NCBI GenBank assembly: GCA_015501585.1
Contig: JADNRY010000025.1
Location: 352,979 to 416,978 of the forward strand
Length of the DNA: 64,000 nucleotides
DNA from: Rhodocollybia butyracea
Lineage: Eukaryota > Basidiomycota > Agaricomycetes > Agaricales > Omphalotaceae
Direction of reading: 5' to 3'
Positions 22,559-33,292 of the stretch are shown piece by piece. The stretch's first letter is position 1. Every line of letters starts with the position of its first letter. A program made the position numbers and the translations under genes. The notes under the pieces are model-generated. The model was not told the origin of the DNA. It searched no databases and saw only the letters and a list, made by a program, of their open reading frames with translations.

Positions 22559-24660
22559 GGAAATTTTCAAGTCAAGTATAGACAGTAGTGTGACCGTAAC
22601 AATGGCCTGACACGTGACGCTTTGTGGTCGCTGCGCGCGCTTACACCAACTTCATACTTTCAAGGGAAAGTCCATAACTAATCAATATTCAATCCGCAAC
22701 TTCACTTGTTTGTCTACTGTGATGGCTTCCTTCCCAGAATTATGTGCTGGGATGCTAATATCATATGACATTACGCGGTTTCAGAGCATACCCAGGTTCA
22801 AGAAACTGCGTTCGTGCAGATCTTTGGACCATAACGAAAAATTTTCTTTACCTCTCCGAGACTGCGCTTACATGCACCGCCTACACTGTCCAGTTCTCAT
22901 ATCTATGCAATCTCCGTGGCGAATTGGTTGCGAGGAGAGGTGATGAACCCAATTCCAACACGGAGTTCATGCAAGGTACATTGCAGCAATCATCGGTTCG
23001 ATACTTATCAGGATGGATTCTGTCTCTATGAATTCGAAGATCCGCCCCTCGCTTGCTATAACCGAAAACAAGGTCGCAAAATGATCTTGATGTGCTGGGT
23101 CGCCTCAGTGATGTGGCTCGTTTCAATGCTCTTTGTTCTGATCCAGTCGTCAGTGCTCGCGCGTCTCTTCCGTATCCCTCGGATACGAGATTTCGGTACA
23201 ACGCTATGAGTAGCGCCGGTGGCTAGGCCGCCGAAGCACTGTGGTCAATCACCGCATCGTGCTGTGTGCCTCACCAATTCTTAACTTAATATATCATTTC
23301 AGATGCTACGGATAACCCGGGACCCTACTCTGAGGGATGTCAAAAAATCCGCTACTTCAAGATTGGCAGTGGTACTAGTAGTGGTTCTGTATCAAACCAC
23401 CGCCAAAGGGGAGAAAAGATGCAAAACTGGTGTGGCTGCTACGTTCATTTGATCAGTTTCACGACAGCCCAAACTGGAATAAGGGCAGCAGAATCAAACG
23501 GCTGTATGAAACGAAAGGAAGGAACCTATGGAGGTGATTGATTACAGCGCTTGCTGCACATAGCGTCAGGGGATGGAGCTGGAAGGCACAGAGCTCCAAT
23601 CGACTGGAAATCCCCTTGGATATGATATTCCAAGGTCTTCACCTCAACTGAGGCAGATATAGGTATGTTTTCGCAAGCTTCGAGTTGGTTCTTGTATCGT
23701 CGGATCTGACTCGGCGGTCAGCAGTCCCGGTCGCTTCTATGCTTCAATGCAATGTCCATGAGTTAAGAAACTTTATTGTCCACCGGGTCAATGGTTCCCA
23801 TCGCTTCCAGAATTGCAGTCGGCTTCGACACCTGCGCCCCGTTGGTAATTATGTTGGGCTCAGGACACCCAACGGAGATTATCTAACGATGTGTTACTAG
23901 AAGGCTGTCCTATGTTGAACGTTCAAACGATGGGACTTTACCGGTGCACCGCTGAAGTGCGAAAAGCTGCCATTGGTTTACTGTGTAACGCCTGAACGAG
24001 AGATGATATCAGCTTGACAAAATTTCAACGAAGAGATAGATGCTCCATGCAGCAGTCAAGCTACGTATACAAGCTTCATGATGCTGAGGCTCCATCTCGA
24101 CTTCCCTCTGTATCAGAGGCAGATCGACGTATAGACTTGCTCTTTTTCCATCATAGCATTACAACTTGAAGTATCGCCGAACTATTTAGTCAAGTGCTCT
24201 TTGCCAATCATTTTCCGAAATAAGAGCATATGTCTATTCCTTCAACCACGTCAACTTGTGATGAAGACATGTAGCTGATTGCCTATGGTCCAGGGTCCAG
24301 GCCACGAACAGAGGCTTGAGCTCACAAATCACATATCCGTTGCAGGTGAGCCGGGGATGCGAAGTAAAGAGATAGCATCCAGCAACACAACATCCTATTG
24401 GCAGACAACAGCTATGCCAAAACTTGATCGCAAAGCTAAAAAGCGATGCGATTTTCTTTCTTACATAATCCGTAATTTCGGGGAGTCATTTGTCCCCTCT
24501 AATTAGCTCTTTGATGTATATCTACTGCATGGCTATGAACGCAAGGTATAAAACATACAGCGCTACCAGCCAAACTCCGGTTGTCTCCTCAAAGGTTTCG
24601 GTTTTCTTTCCTCGGTCGTCTGGTTACCTGTACCCAGTATAGCCTTTTTCCTATCATCCC
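22559..24660. other. Intergenic, no gene recognised
   Basis: About 2.1 kb. A + strand stretch near 22914-23200 has an ORF with one hydrophobic segment (MCWVASVMWLVSMLFVLIQS) but no family resemblance and no convincing splice structure. Confidence 0.35.
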
Positions 24661-25327
24661 ATGAATTCACAGCACGCATCTGTATCAAGTCTATCAAATA
24701 CATCACAAACTATGAGCAGTGGAGAATGGGCTAATTTTTCGCGTGTAACTGCAGTAAGCACATTCCATATATATATATTCATTTTCGAAATCTGCAGTAC
24801 TTGCATAAATACCTTGCTGTTTGCTCCGTTCTCCTCATCCACTTCAAAAATACTTACTATGCATCCTCCGGCCTTCTATCAGCGTGCCCAAGGAGACGTT
24901 CCCTCTGCGGTCCGCAACCTCCTCCTATCGATGAAGCAGTTGCAGGACGTGTTAAAACGCTGGAGTGTCTCCCAAGCCTCCGAATCCCAAGTCAGCGACG
25001 TCTACGTCCAAATTGGCACCGATTTCAATACTACCATGCACGCTTTCAGTTATCACAAAATCGATCTCAGGTTCGTGTCCATCGCCGTATGTATACACGT
25101 TCACTGAAACGCTCCGCGTTTTCAGTGACATACATTCTGTACCCAAAGATCTTCGCGTCGTGCTCGAGCAGTGTCTCGCCGAAGATCCCTCCCCCCAGGT
25201 CCTTAATGTGTTCATGCCGCAGATCCGCCAGGTCCTGTATAGACTTTTGCACGGCCTTCAGGCCAAGCAGGACGCGTGGCGCGCGGTAGGCGGACAAATG
25301 CCTATGATACCGTTTGACCCTCGGTGA
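24661..25327 (+). CDS. Stand-alone Bud6/Aip3 N-terminal-domain-like protein
   Basis: Three exons: 24661-24753, 24883-25070 and 25126-25327, giving 160 residues. After a short Ser-rich start the sequence reads GDVPSAVRNLLLSMKQLQDV, VSDVYVQIGTDFNTTMHAF, DIHSVPKDLRVVLEQCLAED and IRQVLYRLLHGLQAKQDAWR. This is the pattern of the N-terminal domain of Bud6, the actin- and formin-associated polarity factor. The C-terminal actin-binding half of Bud6 is absent, and a stop follows at 25327. An alternative start at 24859 (MHPPAFYQ) would keep the same domain without exon 1. Cell-polarity function is inferred. Confidence 0.65.
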
Positions 25328-25849
25328 GGGATAAACGAACTCCGGATCGTTGTACAGGTACATATTCCACAGGCGGTGCAGAAGATAGAAGATATATCGT
25401 GAGTCGAGAGTTGTTTGTACTACAGAAATTACGAGCGTTGCTCTACTACGATACCCTGATGTTGTATTCTCTACTAATTCCCGCAACCATACTCAGTGCG
25501 TTGCTTGTGTATCTTTCCTTGTATTTACTTGACTGTTATCATGGCTTGGCTTCTGGGGTCTCTGCTCCCGAACCTTCCAACTCCTGACTTATTTACCTAA
25601 ATTATTTATTTATTTATGTATTCGAACTTGTTATTATAGAGCGGACAGGTAGAGGCGTTTACACGGAGGAATGAATATTCTATACCCAGCGATATCACAT
25701 TCTTTTTCCAGCGACACCCAAAAACTTCTGGTAGCCCTTTAGCAAAGTTTGTTGGGGGGTTGGTGGAGCAGTGTACACAAAATCAGGATCAAAAGGGACA
25801 GAAAAGCAACGTTTAGAATGCCCCGGGATACGTACTCGTAAATAAGATG
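25328..25849. other. Intergenic between convergent genes
   Basis: 3' regions of the Bud6-like and HET genes. Contains a short TTTA run near 25600. Nothing else seen. Confidence 0.4.
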
Positions 25850-27916
25850 TCAATCGTATCCCATGCGTAAGAAGCCGTCTTCGTGCATGTACAACCTTCT
25901 AGCTGTGATCATGACCTGGAACCGCTTAGACCCCAGCCCCCCAACCATCATCCCACGAACGGACATGAGCATGCCAGCCTCCTTCTTTTCAGTTGACTTC
26001 GACTGGGAAAGGTAATTCCTATCGCCGACAAGCCTTACCCCTATCGAATCAACCCTGTTGTACAAGTCACAGATATCCTTCGCAAATTTTGGGTCACTTT
26101 CCGACCCTGTCAGAATATCTGACCACATCCTATCGTTGTCGATTCCCAGTATAATAGCAAACCCTTTGAAAAAGAGAATGCCTGACATACCACTGTGTTC
26201 CAGCAGAAGATTTAGGCCCGTATCTTCGCCAGACGGCTTCCAACAATCACTGGGGTATGCATCCAAAGGGGAGATTCCAGCGTCCAGTGTCGCCTCGGAT
26301 AAGGATACAGCTAATGTGTACTGGGGTGTTTGAGTGACACCTGGAGCTATGTCTGGGATCTTCCGGGCGATGCGGATGTTGATCATATAGTCGCGGCCCT
26401 TGGGTCGCGCCTCCACTACGATTATTTTGTCATCTGTCCAAAATTTCGATGTTCTATCCACATTCTTCCACCACATCTCTTCATGTTCATTGTCATGAAG
26501 GTAGGAACGTCGTCCGTCCGTGAATTCCACCTCCTCAAAATCAACCACTATATTCAACCAAATGCTGTCTCTGTGCTTTCCAGCCAAGACGACAAACAGC
26601 TGTCTGGTCTGCTCATCTCTGAAAAAGAGAGCACAGGATGAGCCATTATTCAGAGGGGGAAGAGCTATCGTGTTACTGTGCGTGTGATCGTTCGTCTTAT
26701 AAGCTCCAAACAATTTATACTGCAGAAGGGTGCCATCAGGAAAGGAGAATAATATTCGTCGGTGGTCATCAACAACTCTGGAAAGCTCAGGATCCCTCGT
26801 CCTGAACAGTAGTGGGTCGTACTTCCATTCTTTTTCATCACCTAGCTTCGAGCCCTCTATCAAGTCGAGTCTGTCCAGATTTGTTCTCTCAAACTGGTGA
26901 CTGTTTGGTGCCACCGAACGCTTTACATAAATGACTACAGCCTCTGGTTTCCCCCGCCGGCGGCAACTCAGAGGAGCCCAGAATTTATGATAGTTATCTA
27001 CGTCCAAGGGGAGGAAGACAAATGCCGCAAGAGGCCTGAGGGGAAGGTGGATCTGTAACCCAATGTTGGTTATTGAGTACGGCAGCCGTTGGTAGTCCGT
27101 CCTAGGAGTGGTCGGCTCGTACTCGCCACTGTCTTTAAAATTATCTGGACTGGCGGCGAGTAATCCACCAAACCTATCGTCGGACGTCCAGGCAAAAATT
27201 GTCTGGTTGTCGGACACCTTCAATATCTCCTCCTGTAACGTGGTGAAGGCATGTTTTCCTTCTCCATAGATCGTCGGTAAGAAAACACCAAAGAGCCCCA
27301 TCAGCGAGTACGCCCTGTCTTCCACGCGTGTGGTCTTCCTTCTGGCAGCCCAAGACATCCTCTGCGCAACGCTGATCTCAGTGACTGGAACGTTCATCAA
27401 CAGAATCCTTGATGGGATCCCAGTGATAACGGTGATAATCTCTCGCAAGGTCGCTTTAGTTCCAATGTCATTCCAATCGTTTGCTAAGAAGGTGACTGCC
27501 CTTGGCGCCAACAACTCCTGCAACGTCCATCCCCTCGTAAACCATTTAGAATCACGGAACGCTGTTTCGAAGGACGGGCCGGGTGGCACGTCCGCCAAGT
27601 AGGCGTAGCAGACCTCCGCTTTGCGGTAATATTCGTACATCGAGTTGATCGCCTCGGCGAGCTCGGCGCTGCTAGTCTTATCGATGCAGCAGGTATCGAT
27701 CCAAAGGTACTCGTAATCGTCACTGCGTGCCAGCTCGCATGCTCGTACGATTTTGATGTAACCTTTTTGATCAGGCTTTATGCTGGATAGATTTTGCATC
27801 TGCTGGAAGGACACTTCCGCGTCATCCCATACATGGGAAAGGATCGCATATGGTGGTATCTCCTGCTCACTTGTGAAGTTGACGACCTTCGGGTTACTAG
27901 TGGTGAGGAGTCGCAT
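25850..27916 (-). CDS. HET (heterokaryon incompatibility) domain protein
   Basis: A single uninterrupted minus-strand ORF of 688 residues from MRLLTTSNPKVVNF. The same frame stays open upstream to an ATG at 27991. The HET domain occupies roughly residues 20-170: IPPYAILSHVWDDAEVSFQQ, KIVRACELARSDDYEYLWID, TCCIDKTSSAELAEAINSMY and the block around WFTRGWTLQELLAPRAV. RMSWAARRKTTRVEDRAYSL, then MGLF, closes it. MRLL is the typical start of the family, so I prefer 27916. HET proteins act in non-self recognition and can trigger cell death; the partner is unknown. The C-terminal 450 residues show no other domain. The upstream ATG is only 10 bp from the palindromic repeat array. Confidence 0.88.
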   Translation of the reverse strand: MRLLTTSNPKVVNFTSEQEIPPYAILSHVWDDAEVSFQQMQNLSSIKPDQKGYIKIVRACELARSDDYEYLWIDTCCIDKTSSAELAEAINSMYEYYRKAEVCYAYLADVPPGPSFETAFRDSKWFTRGWTLQELLAPRAVTFLANDWNDIGTKATLREIITVITGIPSRILLMNVPVTEISVAQRMSWAARRKTTRVEDRAYSLMGLFGVFLPTIYGEGKHAFTTLQEEILKVSDNQTIFAWTSDDRFGGLLAASPDNFKDSGEYEPTTPRTDYQRLPYSITNIGLQIHLPLRPLAAFVFLPLDVDNYHKFWAPLSCRRRGKPEAVVIYVKRSVAPNSHQFERTNLDRLDLIEGSKLGDEKEWKYDPLLFRTRDPELSRVVDDHRRILFSFPDGTLLQYKLFGAYKTNDHTHSNTIALPPLNNGSSCALFFRDEQTRQLFVVLAGKHRDSIWLNIVVDFEEVEFTDGRRSYLHDNEHEEMWWKNVDRTSKFWTDDKIIVVEARPKGRDYMINIRIARKIPDIAPGVTQTPQYTLAVSLSEATLDAGISPLDAYPSDCWKPSGEDTGLNLLLEHSGMSGILFFKGFAIILGIDNDRMWSDILTGSESDPKFAKDICDLYNRVDSIGVRLVGDRNYLSQSKSTEKKEAGMLMSVRGMMVGGLGSKRFQVMITARRLYMHEDGFLRMGYD

Positions 27917-28064
27917 GATACTGTAACTTAAGTATGGCGCATACTCACACGTGCTCTCGCACTGCCACTGTCCATATATACAACGATTCATACTTTAGAC
28001 CACGATCCCAGATAACCTCGTATTGTTAGAGTTCTGGTGCAATATCCAACTCAGCCATAAAACC

Positions 28065-28371
28065 GGTTTTATGGCTGAGTTGGATATTGCACCAGAACTC
28101 TAACAAAACATCTGACTCTGAGAGTACTACCATGTAGTAGTATCTCAGATCCTATGTCCCTCGGATGTACTCGAGTAGCCGGTTATATGCTGAGTGGGCA
28201 CCATCCCACTGGTCTACCTTGACCTGGTCAGGTTACTAATTACTGGCTCAGCGGCTCTTACAACCCGTAGGACTTGAACCCACGACCTCAAGGTAAACCC
28301 TCACTCAATCTATCTCAGAGTCAGATGTTTTGTTAGAGTTCTGGTGCAATATCCAACTCAGCCATAAAACC
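28065..28371. mobile_element. 307-bp TIR element with tRNA-like core, unit 1
   Basis: Left arm 28065-28123 is the exact reverse complement of 28313-28371. The interior, read on the minus strand, carries a T-arm-like segment GTGGGTTCAAGTCCTAC, whose flanks pair as a T stem, resembling a Pol III B box. There is no coding capacity. Best described as a MITE-like element with a tRNA-derived core. Confidence 0.75.
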
Positions 28372-28434
28372 ACGATCCCAGATAACCTCGTATTGTTAGA
28401 GTTCTGGTGCAATATCCAACTCAGCCATAAAACC

Positions 28435-28741
28435 GGTTATATGGCTGAGTTGGATATTGCACCAGAACTCTAACAAAACATCTGACTCTGAGAGTACTAC
28501 AATGTAGTAGTATCTCAGATCCTATGTCCCTCGGATGTACTCGAGTAGCCGGTTATATGCTGAGTGGGCACCATCCCACTGGTCTACCTTGACCTGGTCA
28601 GGTTACTAATTACTGGCTCAGCGGCTCTTACAACCCGTAGGACTTGAACCCACGACCTCAAGGTAAACCCTCACTCAATCTATCTCAGAGTCAGATGTTT
28701 TGTTAGAGTTCTGGTGCAATATCCAACTCAGCCATAAAACC
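28435..28741. mobile_element. 307-bp TIR element with tRNA-like core, unit 2
   Basis: Near-identical to unit 1. The left arm shows TTATATGG where unit 1 has TTTTATGG. Its right arm abuts the left arm of the truncated third unit with no spacer. Confidence 0.75.
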
Positions 28742-28852
28742 GGTTTTATGGCTGAGTTGGATATTGCACCAGAACTCTAACAAAACATCTGACTCTGAGA
28801 GTACTACCATGTAGTAGTATCTCAGATCCTATGTCCCTCGGATGTACTCGAG
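28742..28852. mobile_element. Truncated TIR element, unit 3
   Basis: Begins with a full left arm but stops after TGTACTCGAG, where it switches directly to AAACCGGTTATATGGCTGAG, a solo arm. Intact units have a related GCCGGTTATATGCTGAG at that point, so the switch looks homology-driven. Confidence 0.65.
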
Positions 28853-28941
28853 AAACCGGTTATATGGCTGAGTTGGATATTGCACCAGAACTCTAACAAT
28901 TGTTAGAGTTTTGGTGCAATATCCAACTCAGCCATACAACC

Positions 28942-29248
28942 GGTTTTATGGCTGAGTTGGATATTGCACCAGAACTCTAACAAAACATCTGACTCTGAGA
29001 GTACTACCATGTAGTAGTATCTCAGATCCTATGTCCCTCGGATGTACTCGAGTAGCCGGTTATATGCTGAGTGGGCACCATCCCACTGGTCTACCTTGAC
29101 CTGGTCAGGTTACTAATTACTGGCTCAGCGGCTCTTACAACCCGTAGGACTTGAACCCACGACCTCAAGGTAAACCCTCACTCAATCTATCTCAGAGTCA
29201 GATGTTTTGTTAGAGTTTTGGTGCAATATCCAACTCAGCCATATAACC
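28942..29248. mobile_element. 307-bp TIR element with tRNA-like core, unit 4
   Basis: Full-length unit with the same tRNA-like interior. It is followed directly by one more inverted arm ending at 29289. Confidence 0.75.
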
Positions 29249-29410
29249 GGTTTTATGGCTGAGTTGGATATTGCACCAGAACTCTAACACGTATAACGAC
29301 TACTACCATCGCGTATTCTCCTGTTGCCTGAAGCCTAGCTTCGCCTCTAGAATATAAGGTGGTCCTGTCAATGCGTGCATCCATTCGTTAGTGTTCTGTC
29401 GGGACTGAAC

Positions 29411-31689
29411 CCCAGTGAAAAGCCGCACCGAGCTGATCTGGGAATTTCCGGCATATCCGAGTAGCTCTGGGTAGCGCTGGGCAGGTCTGTGTACAGCTGG
29501 CCAAATGAGGGGCAAATTTTGTTTCAATTCAATCCATGTTACACCCATGAGAGATATATTCTGAATAATCGAGTTCGAGTTTGAGCTAGTAGCGCCGTGT
29601 GCAACTTTTGAGCTCAAGTATTTGAGTTAGTCTTTCGCTTTGTCTTTGTCACTCCAACTCAGAGTCCCAAATTTCTGGCCCGGCCCAACATGTGATAAGC
29701 TTCGACTTTAAAAAAAATTCCATCGCTCTTTCTCTCTTCACTGCCATTTCAACTTCTCCAAGTGCAAGCTGGCTCAAATTCTCGAGATTTACTCTTCAAC
29801 ATATCCTCAACCCACTTTAAACTCTTGACTCAAGCATGGATTCATTGGGCTAGGCTATTCCCAAGGTGAGCTATCTTAACCTTTTCTTGAATAATCTCTT
29901 GAACAATTTTTTTTTTTTTGATTAGCTCTCACTGGTTCGTTGATGTTGTATCACGCTGGTACGCCGCATTCTACCACTTTCATCTTTTCCTCTATACGTC
30001 AAAGGTGAGCTATCTTTACTTATTCTTTGGAGCTCGGTCTTTGGATAACCTTCTCTCGCTGTAGCCCGTTAGCCTCTCAGAGTTGTTTCAACAAGTCAAT
30101 ATCCCACTGTGCCAACATGTCATATAACACTTGTAACCATGCACTGTAGATGTAGCACTGCCCTTACACATGTTTCTCTGTAGTCAGCTTAATGTATGTA
30201 TATGTAGTATGTTTCGTAATTCGTAGTAGTTGATATCTCAATACATTCACTCAGACCATCCCAGACCATCATAATTTCAGTAATATGTAATAAGTATTAT
30301 GTGCAGCTAAGCCCAGATGATCCCAGATGATCCCAGAGAAACTCAATTGTATAGAAAAACCAAATTTTCATTTTCAGTGTGATTTTGGTCAGATATACAC
30401 GGCCAAACCCTCCCTTGCGGCTCGGGCTGAAAGGTTCCGGATGTCCCCAGGCTAAATATCTTTTGGCGCTGAGCCGCAAAAAATTGAAACCGAGTCTGAA
30501 ATAATTAGTTACCGCTTAGGACGAACTTTTTTTGTACTATATTGGTCCTACATTGCACAAAGCACTCAGTGCAATACTGCTAACTGTGAAAAACAATGTC
30601 CCGCCCAAAGGTTTGTGATGCGTGAGCTGAACATGTGAGCTTGTGATCTGAACATGTGAATGATGAGTCACGTATGTTCAACTTCTTTCTCTCAACGTCC
30701 ATCATCTTTGCATCAACGCTTATCGTCAAGTTGTCGGCGCTCAGAGCTACGCATGAGGATCGTCCGAATTTCACATGTCAATATCGCAAGTACAAAATCA
30801 AGCAACATTCTTCAAGAATCGGCGTTTGTAGCTTCAAGGCAAGGCGGAATCTCAAACGTTCTTCATGGCAAAGCGGAAGCTCAAACTTTATCAAAAATGA
30901 AGCAACTTCAACGCTCTTCAGGTTTAATTCTGATATCTATCCAGCCGACTTCAATTTGAAGACCGATGCTCAAAGTTGTCTCTATCTGTCTGCGTGCCTC
31001 TAGCTGTGCTATCTCAAGACCAGGCTGCTGTTGCTGCGCTACAGTTATTGACGCGGTTTGTTCTTTTTTTCATCAGTTTTCTCACACCTCTCACTATTGG
31101 TTTTCTAACGGCTTTCCTGCAGTACAACTCACGAGTTTCCAACGGTATGTTTGCATTTCTCCTTAGAAATCATTACTTGCTTATCAATGAATCTAGGTGA
31201 ACGATATGTTTACGTGGGTATACAGAGTAGTAACTAATAGCGATGTGCAACGTGTAGTAACAGTAGCTAGAAATATAAAGCATTTTTGGAACGAGAACGA
31301 AAACAGAGGGAAGAACTAGAAGAGCTAAAAGAGCCGGAACAATCAGGTGAGGCAGTGCACAGTAATCCCAAGCACAACGCTCAATTAATACCCAGCATAA
31401 GCTTCTTGCACCTGAGCTTAATTTGCGTTGACCACAGCTGAGGGCTAAATTACGGTTTTTAGACCTAGCTTCGGTTATTTCATGCTTGGGATCAACAGGA
31501 CTGGGCTAGCCTCAGTTGGATAGATTGTCACGGCAGTGTACCCAGATATACCCAGACCAGCCCAGACCACAACATAGGAAACGGCCAAATTCTGGGATTA
31601 TCCGCAAGACGGATAATCCCAGTCCATCCCAGATATTCCCAGCACATGTCGGCACATGTCAGCTCAGGCCGGCGGGGGTTTTCACTGGG
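29411..31689. mobile_element. Non-autonomous DNA transposon, copy B, split by an insertion
   Basis: Second copy of the 15687 element, same ends CCCAGTGAAAA and TTTTCACTGGG. The flanking duplication is ACTGAAC (29404-29410 and 31690-31696), extendable leftward to GACTGAAC, which proves insertion by transposition. The element is interrupted at a GATATA site by a 1.14-kb insertion; copy A shows the intact site. G and C runs near both ends are one base longer than in copy A at about ten places. Antisense ORFs in both copies are not conserved in frame. Confidence 0.8.
30398..31538. mobile_element. Nested insertion inside transposon copy B (Tc1/pogo-like?)
   Basis: Bounded by comparison with copy A. 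It begins CACGGCCAAACCC and ends TTGTCACGGCAGTG, with TA on each side, as Tc1/mariner superfamily elements leave. The right end read inward (CACTGCCGTGACAA) looks like a mariner-type terminus. The left end matches it only weakly. No transposase ORF is visible, so it would be non-autonomous or degraded. Confidence 0.5.
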
Positions 31690-31813
31690 ACTGAACGACA
31701 GCCTTTCAGATACTTTAACGCCTAGCTAGCTATCTTTTTACCAAACGATGTGAGTAAGGCAACGTGACCGTCAAAACAGAGACTCACCAGTCTGTCCGAA
31801 CGTTAGAAGAGTA

Positions 31814-32500
31814 CAGCAAGCCACCATCAATAAAAGTCACAGTGTCGACTACAATAATGATCAGATAAGATAATTTAGGAAGACCAAGACTTTTCAACGT
31901 GTTCAACACAACTCAGTCAATCTATATTGTTGTAGGATAAGCTTTTTAAGCCCATTCAATTCAAAGATTATCTTGTAGCCCCATCCGCTATACAGCAGAA
32001 GATCTCGAGAAGACTTTTCTTTGTTGATATCGGGAGACAACTGCGTGAAATCGAAGAACTGACTTGAACTCTTTTATTTTACGAAAATCCTTCCCTCCTC
32101 GTCGGATACCTCTCACTTCGTAGTTGCCATGGCCGCACTTGTGCGATGATGTCCCGTTTCCAGTACACCAGGCTGATATGATACCACCACTCTGAGTCTC
32201 GGATGGACAGCCTGAGTGTGAGCGGTTCTGTGTTCAATACACGCATGCCCTAACTAATGATTCTGAACCTGTATAAATGTCATTGGATACCTACTATCTG
32301 AGGAACAAAACCTTGCCAGTAAATCTCCTTACGCTATCACTCTCCTTGGCGCTCTTCAGGTTTTCTGTCTGGATGCGTCTGGTGAACCAGGTCTATTTGA
32401 TACGATTAGACTGGCCGTCATGAGTACTCAGGAGAGTTGGAGAGTTTAGTTGGCCAGCTGTGAGCGAGACCGGTACCAAGTAGTGGGTAGGTTTCTCCGA
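31814..32500. repeat. Diverged direct repeat, left copy
   Basis: Shares long similar blocks with 35304-35945, for example CTATATTGTTGTAGGATAAG, the GATCTCGAGAAGACTTTTCT block and the GGATGCGTCTGGTGAACCAG block. Indels and substitutions mark it as old. It lies between transposon copy B and the broken phosphotransferase gene. Confidence 0.8.
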
Positions 32501-33292
32501 GAGTGTAAGAGCTACGGGTAGTGCGGTGGTTGCGAATATGAGTAGTATGTTGGGGTGCTTTGAAGCGAAAACTCAGTTTTTGTATCTCCAAAAATGAAGG
32601 GCGAGCAGCAACGATTATCAAAGATTTACCAAGTGACAAAATTCAAGGACTCGGACGTACATTATCATCGAACGCTTTAGCGACGGTGATTGACAGCGTA
32701 AAGTTAAAGTCATAGTAAGTACCGTTGCATAAGTATCCGGGTGGCTAGTCATTCTAGTAGTGACGGTATAGAGATCCCTGTACTGCATTTAAAGTACAGT
32801 CATTGAGTTCTGCGGCTCTGTTGGGAAGATCTAGAGAAAGAGGGTGTTCTCTAGATTGTGGTTTATAGTAAAGATACGCTTACTGTTGTTGAATATGTGC
32901 GTTCCTGTCCGGGAGGATTTTTTCATCGCTTCTCTTGCTCACCATTGTAGTCGTGTCGAATGCCGTGCTTCCCCAGGTCTGCGGAAGTCATTGGCCAGGC
33001 TGTTTTGCTCCTAACGATTACTAGTTTTTTCCAGCCGTTGCTGGAGATGATGACTTCGGCCGTAGCTTTCAACGCGGATTGCATCTATGGTCGACTTTAA
33101 CCAACATCTCGCAGAACGATACGGGATCAGGGATTCATAGGGCAGGGCGTACTTTTATGTAGGATGAACACTAGATGAAAACCTAGATGTCCTAAGTGTT
33201 AGCCAACACTGACTTACGATTTGTATGAAATCGTGAATACGTACGCTGAGATGAAAGGGGGCTTGTCTTTCTTAGAATGAGTGAGGTGTCTA
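32501..33292. other. Intergenic, no gene recognised
   Basis: Sequence between the left repeat and the 3' end of the phosphotransferase gene. Nothing recognisable. Confidence 0.4.

Larger units (their letters stand above)
28001..29289. repeat. Nested palindromic array of TIR elements
   Basis: Built from a 307-bp element with 59-bp perfect terminal inverted repeats, its solo 41-bp arms and a 370-bp direct duplication (28001-28370 against 28371-28740, including the 23-bp flank starting CACGATCCCAG). Order: solo arm 28024-28064, unit 28065-28371, solo arm 28394-28434, unit 28435-28741, truncated unit 28742-28852, two opposed solo arms 28856-28941, unit 28942-29248, solo arm 29249-29289. Adjacent opposed arms form hairpins of about 82 bp centred on ACCGGT. 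Confidence 0.9.

Noticed and set aside
28001..29289. CRISPR-like repeat array
   Set aside because: Repeats are long, inverted and nested, with no regular spacers, in a fungal nuclear genome.
15687..31689. Repeat-induced point mutation of the transposon copies
   Set aside because: Differences are mainly single-base length changes in runs; no dominant C-to-T or G-to-A pattern was seen between the copies.
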